Shown: piece after piece, positions 22,513 to 32,160 of the stretch | Layout of the letters: each line of letters opens with the position of its first letter | Numbering within the stretch: the stretch's first letter is position 1 | NCBI GenBank assembly: GCA_905221605.1 | Contig: CAJNDS010000809.1 | Coordinates: forward strand, 1-32,500 | Origin: Symbiodinium natans | Taxonomy: Eukaryota > Sar > Dinophyceae > Suessiales > Symbiodiniaceae | Direction: 5' to 3' | Length of the DNA: 32,500 bases | Translations under genes and position numbers: made by a program | Notes under the pieces: generated by a model | What the model was told of the DNA's origin: nothing | The model's database searches: none | What the model saw: only the letters and a program-made list of their open reading frames with translations

Positions 22513-22585
22513 CTGGCTTTTGGTGAGGCTCGGGCGGGGCCTACGCCACAACAGTCTTGCCCCACAATACTCCCCAAATCCCCAG
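22513..22585 (-). CDS. candidate exon with CAG|GTGGTA donor
   Basis: Reverse: GTGGGCAG| to GCCAG|GTGGTA: WGFGEYCGARLLWRRPRPSL then TKSQ. Its end phase does not fit 22313, so another exon or gene is implied. Confidence 0.4.
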
Positions 22586-22599
22586 CTGCCCACGAGTTG

Positions 22600-22650
22600 C
22601 CCTAAACCCGAAAACCTAAATCCTAAGCCCTAAGCCCTAAGCCCGAAACC
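22600..22650. repeat. short CCCTAAG tract
   Basis: Decayed, with three CCCTAAG together. Confidence 0.8.
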
Positions 22651-22654
22651 CTGG

Positions 22655-22830
22655 CTGTCGATCCAATGAACGGTAATCAATTGATCTTCCTGTACGTTTA
22701 CTGCAACGAATTCTGTATGAGTAGACATGATTTTTATGTTTGCATGCATTGCCATATGGCAACAAGTTTAAATACAAAGTGTATTGTATATCACAAGTAT
22801 CATACTCTGTTTCTGTTGGTCTTCATTGTT
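22655..22830. other. AT-rich island
   Basis: About 175 bp rich in A+T, ending in a T-rich tract and GTTGCTGCAG. It is intron-like for a forward gene or 3'-UTR-like for a reverse one. Confidence 0.5.
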
Positions 22831-22837
22831 GCTGCAG

Positions 22838-22930
22838 GTATGTCTGCTGGAAGCCCTCACCCTCCAACGCCTCCAACTCGCACTCCATGACTTGGCGCGT
22901 GGCGAGCACCTCAAGAGTCGCAGAGTGTAG
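22838..22930 (+). CDS. candidate terminal exon, strand contested
   Basis: Forward: consensus acceptor CTTCATTGTTGCTGCAG| then VCLLEALTLQRLQLALHDLA, RGEHLKSRRV and TAG (22928-22930), the stop being the first telomere unit. The codon-aligned reverse frame reads LEVLATRQVMECELEALEGE and ends FQQTYLQQQ-stop. I favour forward only because of the acceptor. Confidence 0.4.
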   Translation, partial: VCLLEALTLQRLQLALHDLARGEHLKSRRV

Positions 22931-23070
22931 GGTTTAGGGTTTAGGGTTTAGGGTTGAGGGTTTAGGGTTTAGGGTTTAGGGTTTAGGGTTTAGGGTTTAG
23001 GGTTTAGGGTTTAGGGTTTAGGGTTTAGGGTTTAGGGTTTAGGGTTTAGGGTTAGGGTTTAGGTTTAGGC
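22928..23070. repeat. TTTAGGG tract
   Basis: About 19 units with one TTGAGGG. Confidence 0.97.
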
Positions 23071-23171
23071 TTCAGGGTTGCGGCCTTAGGGTGTAGAGTT
23101 TGGGGGTTTAGAGTTCAGGGTTTAGAGTTTGGGGTCTCGACGCTTGGGGTTTGGCTAGGCAGGGACTACAC

Positions 23172-23290
23172 CTTGTTGCTTTGTTTTGCGACATCATTCC
23201 TGCTAAGCCAGAGAGGCAGTTTGAGCTTGCTGGGGAAACCTGGACCCCTTCACCACAAGTCACAAGCTTCCCTGAAACTGCAAAGCCTTC
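23172..23290 (-). CDS. candidate exon
   Basis: Reverse: GGGAAAG| to CAACAAG|GTGTAG, 39 codons: EGFAVSGKLVTCGEGVQVSP, ASSNCLSGLAGMMSQNKAT. Ser/Gly-rich, no family recognised. Confidence 0.4.
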
Positions 23291-23465
23291 CTTTCCCAAG
23301 TCCAACAAACCTGAATCCTATAAGCCCTAGGTTTACAGAAACGCCATAAAATGGTTTAAGGACGATTAATGCTGGGATTCCCTTCAGAAGCCCTCTTGGG
23401 GCAGGAGGGTAATGATCCAACTTTTGGGAGTTTACTGTAGGACTTAATGAGGGCTTGTGTGGAGC

Positions 23466-23527
23466 TAAACCCTAAACCCCAAACCCGAAACCCGGAACCA
23501 TAAACCCTAAACCCTACAGTAAACCCC
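23466..23527. repeat. degenerate CCCTAAA tract
   Basis: CCCCAAA, CCCGAAA, CCCGGAA then two regular units. Confidence 0.8.
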
Positions 23528-23611
23528 CCAACGCTGCAACCCCAGGCACCGCGAAAAGGAGGAGGTCTGTCTTGGAGATCTCCAAGTGCCCCCCGGCCTA
23601 TCAGCTAGGGT

Positions 23612-23715
23612 TTTGACTTTAGGGTTTAGGGTTTAGGGTTTAGGGTTTAGGGTTTAGGGTTGAGGGTTGAGGGTTGAGGGTTTAGGGTTTAGGGTTTAGG
23701 GTTTAGGGTTTACGG
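23612..23715. repeat. TTTAGGG tract with TTGAGGG triplet
   Basis: Five TTTAGGG, three TTGAGGG, five TTTAGGG, TTTACGG. Confidence 0.95.
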
Positions 23716-23845
23716 AACCAACTGCCGGAGGCGTTTCGCGTTCGAGGGGTCAACGGGGCTGCAGGGTTTCCGAGCTTATGTGGTTTAGGAAGCTTGGGCT
23801 TCTTGGGGTTCGGTTTAAGGGTTGAGGGCTTAAGGTTCAGGAAGT

Positions 23846-23930
23846 TTAGGGTTTAGGGTTTAGGGTTTAGGGTTTAGGGTTTAGGGTTTAGGGTTTAGGG
23901 TTTCGGGTTTCGGGTTTAGGGTTCAAGTTC
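23846..23930. repeat. TTTAGGG tract
   Basis: Nine TTTAGGG, two TTTCGGG, two more. Confidence 0.95.
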
Positions 23931-24065
23931 TCTGGAGTTGATTGACTTGCCGGGTCCAAGGCATTGCTTGATGACGACCGGCAAAACCTCAAGGGGCCCT
24001 GACCCACCTCCCATCTCTGACGCGCCCACCCCTCCCCGCCCCGCCCACACCCGCACAACTCCTTC

Positions 24066-24105
24066 AAGGTGTAGGGTTTACGGTTTAGGGTTTAGGGTTT
24101 CGGGA
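24066..24105. repeat. short TTTAGGG tract
   Basis: Four units, one TTTACGG. Confidence 0.8.
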
Positions 24106-24179
24106 AATCTGAGCTACGAAACATCAAATTTCATAAGTCTATGACATGTTGAGCAAATGCAAACAGCCACGCAAGTCCT

Positions 24180-24515
24180 ACAGCCCTAAAACTCCTAAAT
24201 CCATACACACTACCCTGAAACCTCAAACCCAAAACAAACCTACTAAAGCCCCAAAGCCATATAAGCCCAAAACCTAAATCCCTAAACCTGAAAAAGCCTG
24301 AAATCCCTGAAGCCCTTTTATTGAAACCCCTAAAGAATCAATTCCGTTAAGCCCCATAAGTTGCCAGGGCTATGCTTCAAGCCCTCAAACAAACCTAAAC
24401 CCCTAAAGCCCGAAAACTAATAACCTTAAACCCTAACCCTTTAAGCCTTCAGACCCTACCCCAAAGCCTACAGCCTACAGCCTAAAGCCTAAAGCCTAAA
24501 CCCTATGCCCCGAGC
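24180..24515. repeat. long decayed CCCTAAA field
   Basis: More than 300 bp of A/C-rich remnants (CCCTAAAAC, CCTAAAGCC, AAGCCCC) without pure runs; an old tract by appearance. Confidence 0.65.
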
Positions 24516-24607
24516 CCCAAAGGTCCGAGATTTGGTCAACTTAGCCTCGGGATCCTCCCCAGGAGTCTGCATCATCTGCAGGGCCAAGTGCCGCAACTGG
24601 GACGGTG

Positions 24608-24800
24608 AGGGTTTCGGGTTTTGGGATTGGGGTTTAGGGCTTGGGGTTTAGAAGGTTTTGGGAGGGTTTTAGGGTTTTGGGGTTGAGGGTTTAGGGATGG
24701 GGGGCTTAGGGGTTTAAGGTTTGAGGCTTTCCGAGCCTAAACCCTAAACCCTAAACCCTAAACCCTAAACCCTAAACCCTAAACCCTAAACCCCAAACCG
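24608..24800. repeat. degenerate TTTAGGG then CCCTAAA tract
   Basis: An irregular G-strand part to about 24730 meets nine CCCTAAA/CCCCAAA units from 24737: a second, less perfect fusion-type order. Confidence 0.85.
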
Positions 24801-24891
24801 AAAGGTCCGGGCCCCGGGCCGAAGTCAGGGTGCCCTGGTTCGGTACTGGGTGGTAACCTTGGTGGACGCTGCTGAAAACTGGCGAGTCTGA

Positions 24892-25025
24892 GGGGGGGGG
24901 GGGGGGTGAAGGGTAGGGTTAGGGTTTAGGGTTTAGGGTTTGGGGTTAACGCCCGTAGCCCCCAAAGCTCTACCTGAAACCCCACACCCTGAACCCTAAA
25001 CCCTAAACCCGAACCCTAAACCCTC
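24892..25025. repeat. G15 run, short TTTAGGG and short CCCTAAA
   Basis: G15 (24892-24906), three TTTAGGG (to 24945), then CCCTGAA/CCCTAAA (24984-25025). Confidence 0.85.
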
Positions 25026-25194
25026 ATGGCTGTGGAGGGGACCCTCTAGGCCTCAACCCTAAGCCGCCTACAGCGTAGCTGGGGCCGCTGCTATTCTTCT
25101 TCGGCTGGAGTCGGTATCCCTCCGCGCTGAAGGGCACTCCTGTGCAGTCTGTGTGGTTCAACTACATGGCGCCCCGAGCCCTCAACCCTGAAAC

Positions 25195-25294
25195 CTCCAA
25201 AAACACACCAAAAACACACCAAAAAGCACCAACAACACACCAAAAAACACGACAAATACCAAAAGCACCAAAAACACCAAAACACACCAAAAGA

Positions 25295-25333
<39 letters not shown>
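25195..25333. repeat. ACACCAAAAA imperfect repeats and (CA)n
   Basis: About eight imperfect copies of an ACACCAAAAAC-like unit, then (CA)18 (25298-25333), which may have grown from them. Confidence 0.9.
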
Positions 25334-25335
<2 letters not shown>

Positions 25336-25560
25336 GTAAAAAACAAAAGAACACCCCCAGCTCGCCAGCCCAGAACCCTAGCTCTGCCGGGGGGCCGGAA
25401 GTTTCGGCTTAGTGGCTCAGTTCATAAGCCCTTGATGGAAGCAACATCAGCTTGAGGGGTAAGGTTTAGGGTCTGGGGCTGAGGGTTTAAAGCCCCAACC
25501 CCTAAACCCTGAACCCCAACCAAGGGCTTCCAACGTGAAGCTTCAGCGGGGGGGGTAGCT
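25334..25560. other. spacer with a decayed telomere-like patch
   Basis: A few TTTAGGG/CCCTAAA remnants at 25459-25515; otherwise unassigned. Confidence 0.4.
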
Positions 25561-25575
25561 CGAGTCCCGCGCGCG

Positions 25576-26121
25576 TTGTTCTCGAAGCCCGCTCAAAATT
25601 CCGGAGGAATATCGCGTCCTCCACTAGGCGCGGGCGCGCCCGCGCCCGACAGCTCCGAAACGGCGTCTGGGCTCGCGAACGGCGAAACTGTCGTCGCCTC
25701 TGGAGGACTGTCGTTGCTTTTCGGCTTCTGGGTTCCCGAATGTCAAGCTGTCGTCGCTTTTGTACGTCTGTGTTCGCGAGATGCGGAACTGTCGTCACTT
25801 TCGGACGTCTGGGTTTCCCAAATGCGAAACCGTCATGACTTTTGGGCGTCCGTGTTCGCGAAGTGCGAAACCGTCATTGCCTTTTGCACGCGGCTGGGCT
25901 CTCACTGCGTGGCATCTACGCTGGCAGAACTGGATGTGGGTTTGCATTGTTGGGGGGTTTCGCATTGTTGGGGGGTTTCGGGCCCTAAAAGCCTGTGCGG
26001 TTTAGTGCCCCAATACCTATGCCTTTCAACGAAGTCGATGGTTGTCTGGCACCATTCCAGGTCCCCCGGCCCAGCTAAAGCTTTCAGAAGCGTTGATGGC
26101 ATCCGGTACTTTAGGGTGTAG
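25576..26121 (+). CDS. 181-codon open frame, probably repeat-derived
   Basis: The longest uninterrupted frame here, but its middle is the 41-bp tandem repeat read in a different phase each unit, so it shows no periodic protein. The N-terminal GAGAPAPDSSETASGL region is Ala/Ser-rich. I would not call it a gene without transcript evidence. Confidence 0.2.
   Translation: MFSKPAQNSGGISRPPLGAGAPAPDSSETASGLANGETVVASGGLSLLFGFWVPECQAVVAFVRLCSRDAELSSLSDVWVSQMRNRHDFWASVFAKCETVIAFCTRLGSHCVASTLAELDVGLHCWGVSHCWGVSGPKSLCGLVPQYLCLSTKSMVVWHHSRSPGPAKAFRSVDGIRYFRV
25665..25888. repeat. 41-bp tandem repeat, about 5.5 units
   Basis: Conserved landmarks per unit: GTCTG, TTCGCGAA, TGCGAAACTGTCGTC. Starts at 25766, 25807 and 25848 are exactly 41 bp apart. 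Earlier units are interrupted by a partial copy. Non-telomeric. Confidence 0.85.
25946..25981. repeat. 18-bp tandem duplication
   Basis: CATTGTTGGGGGGTTTCG occurs twice without spacer. Confidence 0.9.
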
Positions 26122-26569
26122 GATGTAAGGCCTCAGGGCTTCATGGGTTAGCACTTCAGTAGCTTGACAAGCCCGAAACCCTAAACCCCTAAACCAAATA
26201 GAATCTAGGTGTCAGGGGCAAACAGCGAAAAGTGGTTTAGGGGCCAGAAACCCTGCCCCAAATTAAGAACAAGGATTTCTCGGGAAAGGGCACCTCCTTC
26301 AAGGGAACATCAGGGCACAGGCAGTGGGAACGACCTACGCCCCAATACAGGGGTCGGAAGAATTACTAGTCATACTCCCTTCTGGTCCTTTTTGTTTGTA
26401 AAAAACCCCGAAAACCCTATTCTAGTTATTCAGGCCTAAATCTGAAGCCCCTACGAGACCTGACGGACGAGGCCTTCAATCTCGGCGTCTGTCAAGCTCA
26501 CGTAGAGGCCATTCAGGTGGTTGAAGAGGACCTCTCTTGAGCAATTGGCGTTCGGCGGCATGGGATGGT
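26122..26569. other. spacer, nothing assigned
   Basis: One short CCCTAAACCCC patch near 26178; AAGGGAACATC at 26301 resembles one end of the inverted-repeat element but has no partner. Forward frame 26209-26439 is not recognised. Confidence 0.4.
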
Positions 26570-26817
26570 TTGGGTTCAGGGTTTAGGGTTTAGGGTTTAG
26601 GGTTTAGGGTTCAGGGTTTAGGGTTTAGGGTTTAGGGTTTAGGGTTTAGGGTTCAGGGTTCAGGGTTCAGGGTTCAGGGTTCAGGGTTCAGGGTTCAGGG
26701 TTCAGGGTTCGGGTTCAGGGTTCAGGTTCAGGGTTCAGGGGTTCAGGGTTCAGGGTTCAGGGTTCAGGGTTAGGGTTTAGGGTTTAGGGTGTAGGTTTTA
26801 GGGTTTAGGGTTTAGGG
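26570..26817. repeat. TTCAGGG-homogenised tract
   Basis: TTTAGGG at both ends encloses about 15 TTCAGGG units (roughly 26648-26770) with two single-base deletions. Confidence 0.96.
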
Positions 26818-27147
26818 TCGCGCTCCCAGATTTTAGAGTTCAAGGGTTTGGGGTTTAGGCCCGACAAGGCGGCACCATTGTCAAGTGGTTCTAGGTGTAG
26901 TAGATGTACTTGTCACGATGCTAGCGGTAGTGGAACTTGGAAATTTCTTTCAGCCATTTGGGGGTTTGCTAAATTAAGGTACCGTATTGGGCTCCCTGTT
27001 CTAAGGGGATCCTACTGCATGGGGAGGGGGGGGGGGGGCGATATTCGCAGTCCCCTATTGCGTAAACCCCCATATCTGGTTCAGCCTAACCTCCCGTTCA
27101 TGCAAGTCAGCTTCCATATCAGCAGGAAAGCTAAGCTGGCAGATTCT
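26818..27147. other. spacer with G13 run
   Basis: G13 at 27026-27038. The forward frame 26848-27180 (110 codons) contains SRCSRCTCHDASGSGTWKFL and is not recognised. Confidence 0.35.
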
Positions 27148-27378
27148 TTCAGGGTTCAGGGTCTAGGGTTCAGGGTTTAGGGTTTGCAGCCAGGATTTAG
27201 GGTCTTCAAGTGACAGAGGTCTGTTTGGAGTCGCTGAGAAGATCGATCGCCAGCCGGGATCTATCTCCCAAGGCGGTCGGGCACCGGGTTTGCCTAAACC
27301 TGAACCCTGAACCTGGACCCTGAACCTGAACCCTGAACCCCAAACCCTAAACCCTAACCCTAAAACCCTAAACCCAAG
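27148..27378. repeat. short TTTAGGG and CCCTGAA/CCCTAAA tracts
   Basis: 27148-27185 (TTCAGGG, CTAGGG, TTTAGGG), 105 bp spacer, then 27291-27378 with CCTGAACCC variants. Confidence 0.85.
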
Positions 27379-27442
27379 CCCCAAACTCCCCGCCTGCATG
27401 TGATCCTTGGGGACCCGCACCTGCTTTGAGGAGTTTACATTT

Positions 27443-27690
27443 ACGGGTTCAGGGGTTCAGGGGTTCAGGGTCAGGGTTCAGGGGTTCAGGGTTTAGGGTT
27501 TGGGGTTTTGGGGTTTGGGGTTTGGGGCTTGGGGCTGAGGGTTCCTGTGTTTTTTGCTGTTCTTTCAGATTCGGGACTTCTCGACTTTAGGGCTTGTAGC
27601 GCTTGGGGCAGTTAGGGTTTAGGGTTAGGGTTAGGGTTTAGGGTTTAGAGTCTAGAGTTTAGGGTTTAAGGTTTAGGGCTTATCGGTTTT
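27443..27690. repeat. TTCAGGGG/TTTGGGG and TTTAGGG tracts
   Basis: 27443-27545 is 8-mer TTCAGGGG then TTTGGGG; 27610-27690 is mixed hexamer TTAGGG and heptamer TTTAGGG. Confidence 0.88.
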
Positions 27691-27937
27691 TCAGGGCTTG
27701 GGGAAAGAGATCAACAACCTGAGAGCCCAAAACGCCCCGAAGCCCTAAAGCGCCACTCTGCCCAAAGCTTCCCGAGAAGCCCGCCCGCAAAGCTAGCCTG
27801 GCCATTCCCCAAGATGGTTTTAGGGTTCCGGGTTTCGCATGTAGGGCTTAGGGCCTCAAGGTTTCGGACCTCCTGTTTCCGCAACAAAAGCTGGAAAAAG
27901 TGATGAGAAGACACAGGGAATCCTTGTTACAGGAAGC

Positions 27938-27968
<31 letters not shown>

Positions 27969-28195
27969 GGAAAGGTGCCCCTACTTTCGGAAAGCCCCCA
28001 CAGCCCAAACCCAGCTGAAGGTTCTTTTGGGTCTGGGGGGGGGGAAGCCCTAAACCCTAAGCTTTGGAGTTTAGGGCTTTAGGTTTTAGGGGGTTAAGCT
28101 GTAGGGCTTAGGCAAAGGGACGAACTCTCATCAAGAACAAAGACGAATGAAAGAAAAAATCTTGATGCGGGGCTGTTGCACTCTAACCTGGATTC
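27691..28195. other. spacer with C22-A10 run
   Basis: C22 (27937-27958) runs directly into A10 (27959-27968). Several overlapping short frames, none recognised. Confidence 0.5.
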
Positions 28196-28445
28196 GGTTT
28201 GGGGTTTGGGGCTTGGGGTTTAGGGTTTAGGGTTTAGGGTTTAGGGTTTAGGGTTTAGGGTTTAGGGTTTAGGGTCAGGGGTTTAGGGTTTCGGGTTTAG
28301 GGTTCGGGGTTTAGGGTTCGGGGTTTAGGGCTCTCATTTTGGGTTTTGGAATAGACTGAAACCCGCCGGCCGTGAGCCCTGCCCTACAGCGCCCACTCGT
28401 ACCCTTAAACCCCTAACCCCTAAACCCTAAACCCTAAACCCTCAG
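28196..28445. repeat. TTTAGGG tract, spacer, short CCCTAAA tract
   Basis: 28196-28332 starts TTTGGGG, then nine TTTAGGG, then TTTCGGG/TTCGGGG alternation; 28402-28445 has five C-strand units. Confidence 0.92.
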
Positions 28446-28539
28446 GTTCATTGGGGTTTTGGTGCCTTGTACGTTCCGCCCCAGCCAGTCGCTGCGGCCT
28501 GGTAGTCCAGATTCGAGTTATGGCAGCCCGCCTATGAAC

Positions 28540-28640
28540 ACCCTAAACCCTAGCCCTAAACCCTAAACCCTAAACCCTAAACCCGAAACCCGAAACCCTA
28601 AACCCTAAACCCTAAACCCAAACTCTAGAACCCTAAACCC
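28540..28640. repeat. CCCTAAA tract
   Basis: About 13 units with a CCCGAAA pair. Confidence 0.93.
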
Positions 28641-28727
28641 GAAACACAAAAAGCCAGGCCTGAACCCAGTAAACCCCATTCTTGGCCTCTCGCAACCCTC
28701 TAATTCGAGGAACATGAGGACTTCAGG

Positions 28728-28782
28728 CTATTTAGGGTCTATTTAGGGTCTATTTAGGGTCTATTTAGGGTCTATTTAGGGT
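28728..28782. repeat. 11-bp minisatellite CTATTTAGGGT
   Basis: Five exact copies directly abut the next TTTAGGG tract; the unit contains one TTTAGGG plus CTA/T. Confidence 0.95.
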
Positions 28783-28925
28783 TTAGGGTTTGGGGTATAG
28801 GTTTTAGGGTTTAGGGTTTAGGGTTTAGGGTTTAGGGTTTAGGGTTTAGGGTTTAGGGTTTAGGGCTTAGGGCTTAGGGTTTAGGGTTTAGGGTTTAGGG
28901 TCCAGGGTCCAGGGTCCAGGGGTTC
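28783..28925. repeat. TTTAGGG tract with TCCAGGG end block
   Basis: About 16 units, two CTTAGGG, then three TCCAGGG. Confidence 0.95.
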
Positions 28926-29029
28926 AGGGGCGAAGGCGCCCCCAAAATCCCAACAGACCCAAGCCTCGAAATACCTTCAGAGTGCCAGACCTTGAAAGCT
29001 TGGGATCTACGTCACAACTCTGGGAATAC

Positions 29030-29295
29030 TAAAACCCTAAACCCTAAACCCCAAACCCTAAACCCTAAACTCCAGCCTGGAGTAAGTCGCAAGAAACCGG
29101 GGAAAGAAGGACTTGGGCACTTTTTGGAATCGCCATTCTCATTTTGAGGTCTGGGCTTCCAGCCCCTGGCTTGAGGGGTCATGATGCTTGCAATGAAGAA
29201 AACAAAGCCCCAAACCCTAAACCCTAAACCCTAAACCCTAAGCCCTAAGCCCTAAACCCTAAACCCTAAACCCTAAACCCTAAACCCTAACCCGA
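29030..29295. repeat. two CCCTAAA tracts
   Basis: 29030-29070 (five units) and 29210-29295 (12 units, two CCCTAAG), separated by 140 bp of unassigned DNA. Confidence 0.93.
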
Positions 29296-29414
29296 AATTC
29301 AACCCTTGAAGCCCGAAAGGGCAACAGGCTGAACCCCAGAATCGCGCGCTTTTTTCACTGGGGCTCCGCAGGCCTCTACCCAAGACCAGGCATTCTTCAA
29401 GGCTTCAAGCGGTC

Positions 29415-29552
29415 CCTAGACCCTAAACCCTAAACCTTAAAGTCTAAACCCTAACCCTAAACCCTAAACCCTAAACCCTAAACCCTAAACCCTAAACCCT
29501 AAACCCTAAACCCTGAACCCTGAACCCTGAACCCTGAACCCTGAACCCTGAA
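29415..29552. repeat. CCCTAAA tract with CCCTGAA end block
   Basis: About 11 CCCTAAA, then six CCCTGAA (29511-29552). Confidence 0.96.
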
Positions 29553-29639
29553 CCTGAAGGTTTCTGCAAGGATCTCCGAGAACCAGGCCGGCTGACCGCT
29601 CTCATCCACCTCCAGGCCTTCGTAGACTTTAAGGTGGAG

Positions 29640-29815
29640 AGAGTTTAGGGGGTGTAGGGTTTAGGGTTTAGGGTTTAGGGTTCAGGGTTTAGGGTTTAGG
29701 GTTTAGGGTTTAGGGGGTTCAGGGTTCAGAGTTGAAGGGTTGAAGGGTTTAAGGGTTTAAGGGCGTAGGGTGTAAGGATTTAGGGTCTTAAGGGCTCAGG
29801 GTTTAGGGTTGAGCC
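29640..29815. repeat. TTTAGGG tract decaying to TTGAAGGG/TTTAAGGG
   Basis: Nine regular units, then pairs TTGAAGGG and TTTAAGGG, then irregular. Confidence 0.9.
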
Positions 29816-30041
29816 CCAAGTCCTGCTTCTGAAAGTGACGGCCCTTTTGCTTGAACGGCCCGAAGCCCGAATTAAGCCCTACACCCTAATCCCTAAAGCC
29901 CACCTTCCAATTCGGGTTCGAGTTTGGGGTCTATGGCTTAGAGTTTAGGGTGTAGGGAGCCCCCCCCCAAGACCCCTCAATGGAGGAGAATATCTCCTTA
30001 ATCTTCTAGGGCAAAAGATGGCAATTCCAAAGGTAAGAGGC
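29816..30041. other. spacer, nothing assigned
   Basis: Mixed sequence with scattered telomere-like hexamers. Confidence 0.4.
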
Positions 30042-30135
30042 TTTCGGGTTCAGGGTTTTAGGGCTTAGGGCTTAGGGCTTAGAGCTTAGGGCTTAGGGTT
30101 TAGGGCTTAGGGTTTAGGGTTCAAGGTTTAGGGAA
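30042..30135. repeat. CTTAGGG/TTTAGGG tract
   Basis: About 11 units, CTTAGGG in the majority. Confidence 0.92.
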
Positions 30136-30143
30136 CCACCAGT

Positions 30144-30320
30144 TCAGTCTGCAGGCCGCGGAAAGCGATGTTTCCCATCACTCTCCTGAGTGGATATGCC
30201 AGCACTCGGCTGGAGCACGATCGTGCGCTCAGCCTCCACTACAGCCACCAAGCACTTTGCATGCGACATCTCGTGGGCAGTGTAGTCCCTCACACCCGCA
30301 AGCTGAGCTGCGCTGCACAT
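30144..30320 (-). CDS. 58-codon candidate open frame
   Basis: Reverse ATG at 30318-30320: MCSAAQLAGVRDYTAHEMSH, AKCLVAVVEAERTIVLQPSA, then a stop (30144-30146). Upstream on the same strand, FLMKILKVKAIMRWLKGDDS is open to a TAG, as if one coding region had been interrupted. The forward strand is open as well (87 codons). Confidence 0.35.
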   Translation of the reverse strand: MCSAAQLAGVRDYTAHEMSHAKCLVAVVEAERTIVLQPSAGISTQESDGKHRFPRPAD

Positions 30321-30417
30321 GGCTCAGAGAACTATCGGCCACTGTCGTCGCCCTTGAGCCACCGCATAATCGCCTTGACCTTCAGAATCTTCATCAAGAA
30401 CTGCCCTTCACTCTGGA

Positions 30418-30597
30418 GGGTTGAGGGTTGAGGGTTTGGGGTTTAGAGTTTAGGGTCTGAGGTTTAGAGTTTAGGCTTTCGGGAACCACGAGATCAAGAA
30501 GTGATTCCTGAAGTAACCCTAAACCCTAAACCCTAAACCCTAAATCCTAAACCCTAAACCCTAAACCCTAAAACCCTAAACCCTAAACCCTAAACCC
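30418..30597. repeat. degenerate TTTAGGG, then CCCTAAA tract
   Basis: 30418-30482 decayed G-strand units; 30514-30597 about 11 C-strand units with two length variants. Confidence 0.9.
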
Positions 30598-30696
30598 GGG
30601 CCATTGGGGTCGCTGGCTGTCTGGGATTTGGGGGATGCTTTGGGCCTTGGTGAGGTCAGGGCTTCCTAGGGTTGCTTTGGGTCTGGGCAGGGAAGA

Positions 30697-30775
30697 AGTT
30701 TAGGGTTTAGGGTTGAGGGTTTAGGGTTTAGGGTTTGGGGTTTGGGGTTTAGGGTTTAGGGTTTAGGGTTTAGGG
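30697..30775. repeat. TTTAGGG tract
   Basis: About ten units, one TTGAGGG and two TTTGGGG. Confidence 0.95.
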
Positions 30776-31287
30776 CGACCCTTCGACAGGACGTGCCACA
30801 TCGTAACCTCAGTGCTGTGCTCAAGGTGTCGCTGACACCGACGCAGTTTTGGACCAAGGTCCTGTCATGCAGGCGGCAGCTTCAGGTTCACGTAGGGCTT
30901 AGGGTTCAGGGTTGGGGTCATCATGGCTCCAGCCCGCACCCCCCCCCCCCCGCCCCAAAGACAGGCTGGAACTCTGATCCCGAAACAGCCCTGAACCCTA
31001 AACCCTGAACCCTTAAATTCCAAGAAAGCGAAGGGGTCTCAACCCCGGCCCTTGGGCGAAGTCTGCGGTCGCGCTTTGAGTTCAGGAGATTTGAAAAGCT
31101 CGAAAGCCCTCAATCGGGTTTAGGATTTATGGTTTAGGGTTTGGGGGTGCAACCCTATAAAGCCTAAAGACTGAGCCCGCCCAAATAGACCGAACTAGAT
31201 GACAGCATGCTGCTGGTGATAAATAGCACGAGTTCCCTGAGCAACCTAAACCCTAAACCCTAAACTCTAAACCCTAAACCCTAAACC
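30776..31287. repeat. spacers with C13 run and three short tracts
   Basis: C13 (30939-30951); CCCTGAA/CCCTAAA at 30988-31016; decayed TTTAGGG at 31118-31150; CCCTAAA at 31243-31287. No gene recognised. Confidence 0.75.
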
Positions 31288-31650
31288 GAGCTCTAACAAG
31301 GGAGCCGAAAATGAAAAAATGTCATCCCTAAACCCTGAAGCCGCGGACCCTGAACATCTAAACCCAACACCTCCAACACCAGCCACCCACCCCTCCAGAG
31401 AAAAACATACATGGAGGGGGGGGGGGGGGGCAATACTAGCAATGCCTAGACAAGCGATCACAAGAAATGGTCATCACACATGAGAATTGCTAGGATGGCC
31501 TTTAAAACTCCGCTGAAAAATATTCCTGAATGTGCTCCTCTTCAACCCAAAAAAGGGAAAATTTAAAGTATCCCCAAGGGCCTACCCAGGAATGCAAACA
31601 AGAACAGAGCTTCAGCACCCTAACCCAAACCCTAAACCCTAATCCCGCCC
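31288..31650. other. spacer with G15 run
   Basis: G15 (31416-31430) and a three-unit CCCTAAA piece at 31618-31645. Confidence 0.6.
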
Positions 31651-31806
31651 GCCACCCAACTCTCTTGTCTTTTGGGGTAGGCGGGCGCTGGTCGAGCGCT
31701 CAGGGAGACCTTGCGAGGGAGCCCAAAGCAGACGACCGAGCTTGCTGCCGCGCACATTGTTGGGTCCTGCCCCTGGTTCCCTCACCCCCGTCCGCTGGGC
31801 TGCGCG

Positions 31807-31890
31807 GACCAGGGCCAGGCCAGGGCCAGGGCCAAGGCCTCCAGCGGCCAGGGCCAGCTAAGGTCAGGCTAGGGCCAGGGCCAGGGCATT
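31807..31890. repeat. GGCCAG/GGCCAGGG short tandem repeat
   Basis: Two clusters of imperfect 6-bp units, separated by CTCCAGC. Confidence 0.85.
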
Positions 31891-31976
31891 TTTGCCAGCA
31901 AAGACAGGTCAGGGGCCGAGCAATTTTTGCCACAGCCCTGCCTGCCCCAACAAAACGGTGGCCTTGGTCCTGGCTT

Positions 31977-32160
31977 TGCTGGCCTTACCCCTTCGCGCCA
32001 AGCCCGCTGTCCGCACACTAGTTTAGCTGTCCACTCGCTTCGCGCCAACCCCAGCCCCTGACCCTGCCTCCCTGGCTTTAGCCCCTTCGCGCCAACCAAG
32101 CCTCGCTGCCTGTGTCTGTTCCTGGCCCGGCCATCCCTGGCCTTAGCCCCTTGGCCCCAA
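31977..32160. repeat. about 60-bp imperfect repeats with TTCGCGCCAA core
   Basis: CCCCTTCGCGCCAA or a close variant occurs near 31988, 32037, 32086 and 32149, three times preceded by TGGCTTTA/TGGCCTTA. The reverse complement TTGGCGCGAA resembles an E2F-type site, but repetition alone may explain it. Confidence 0.6.
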
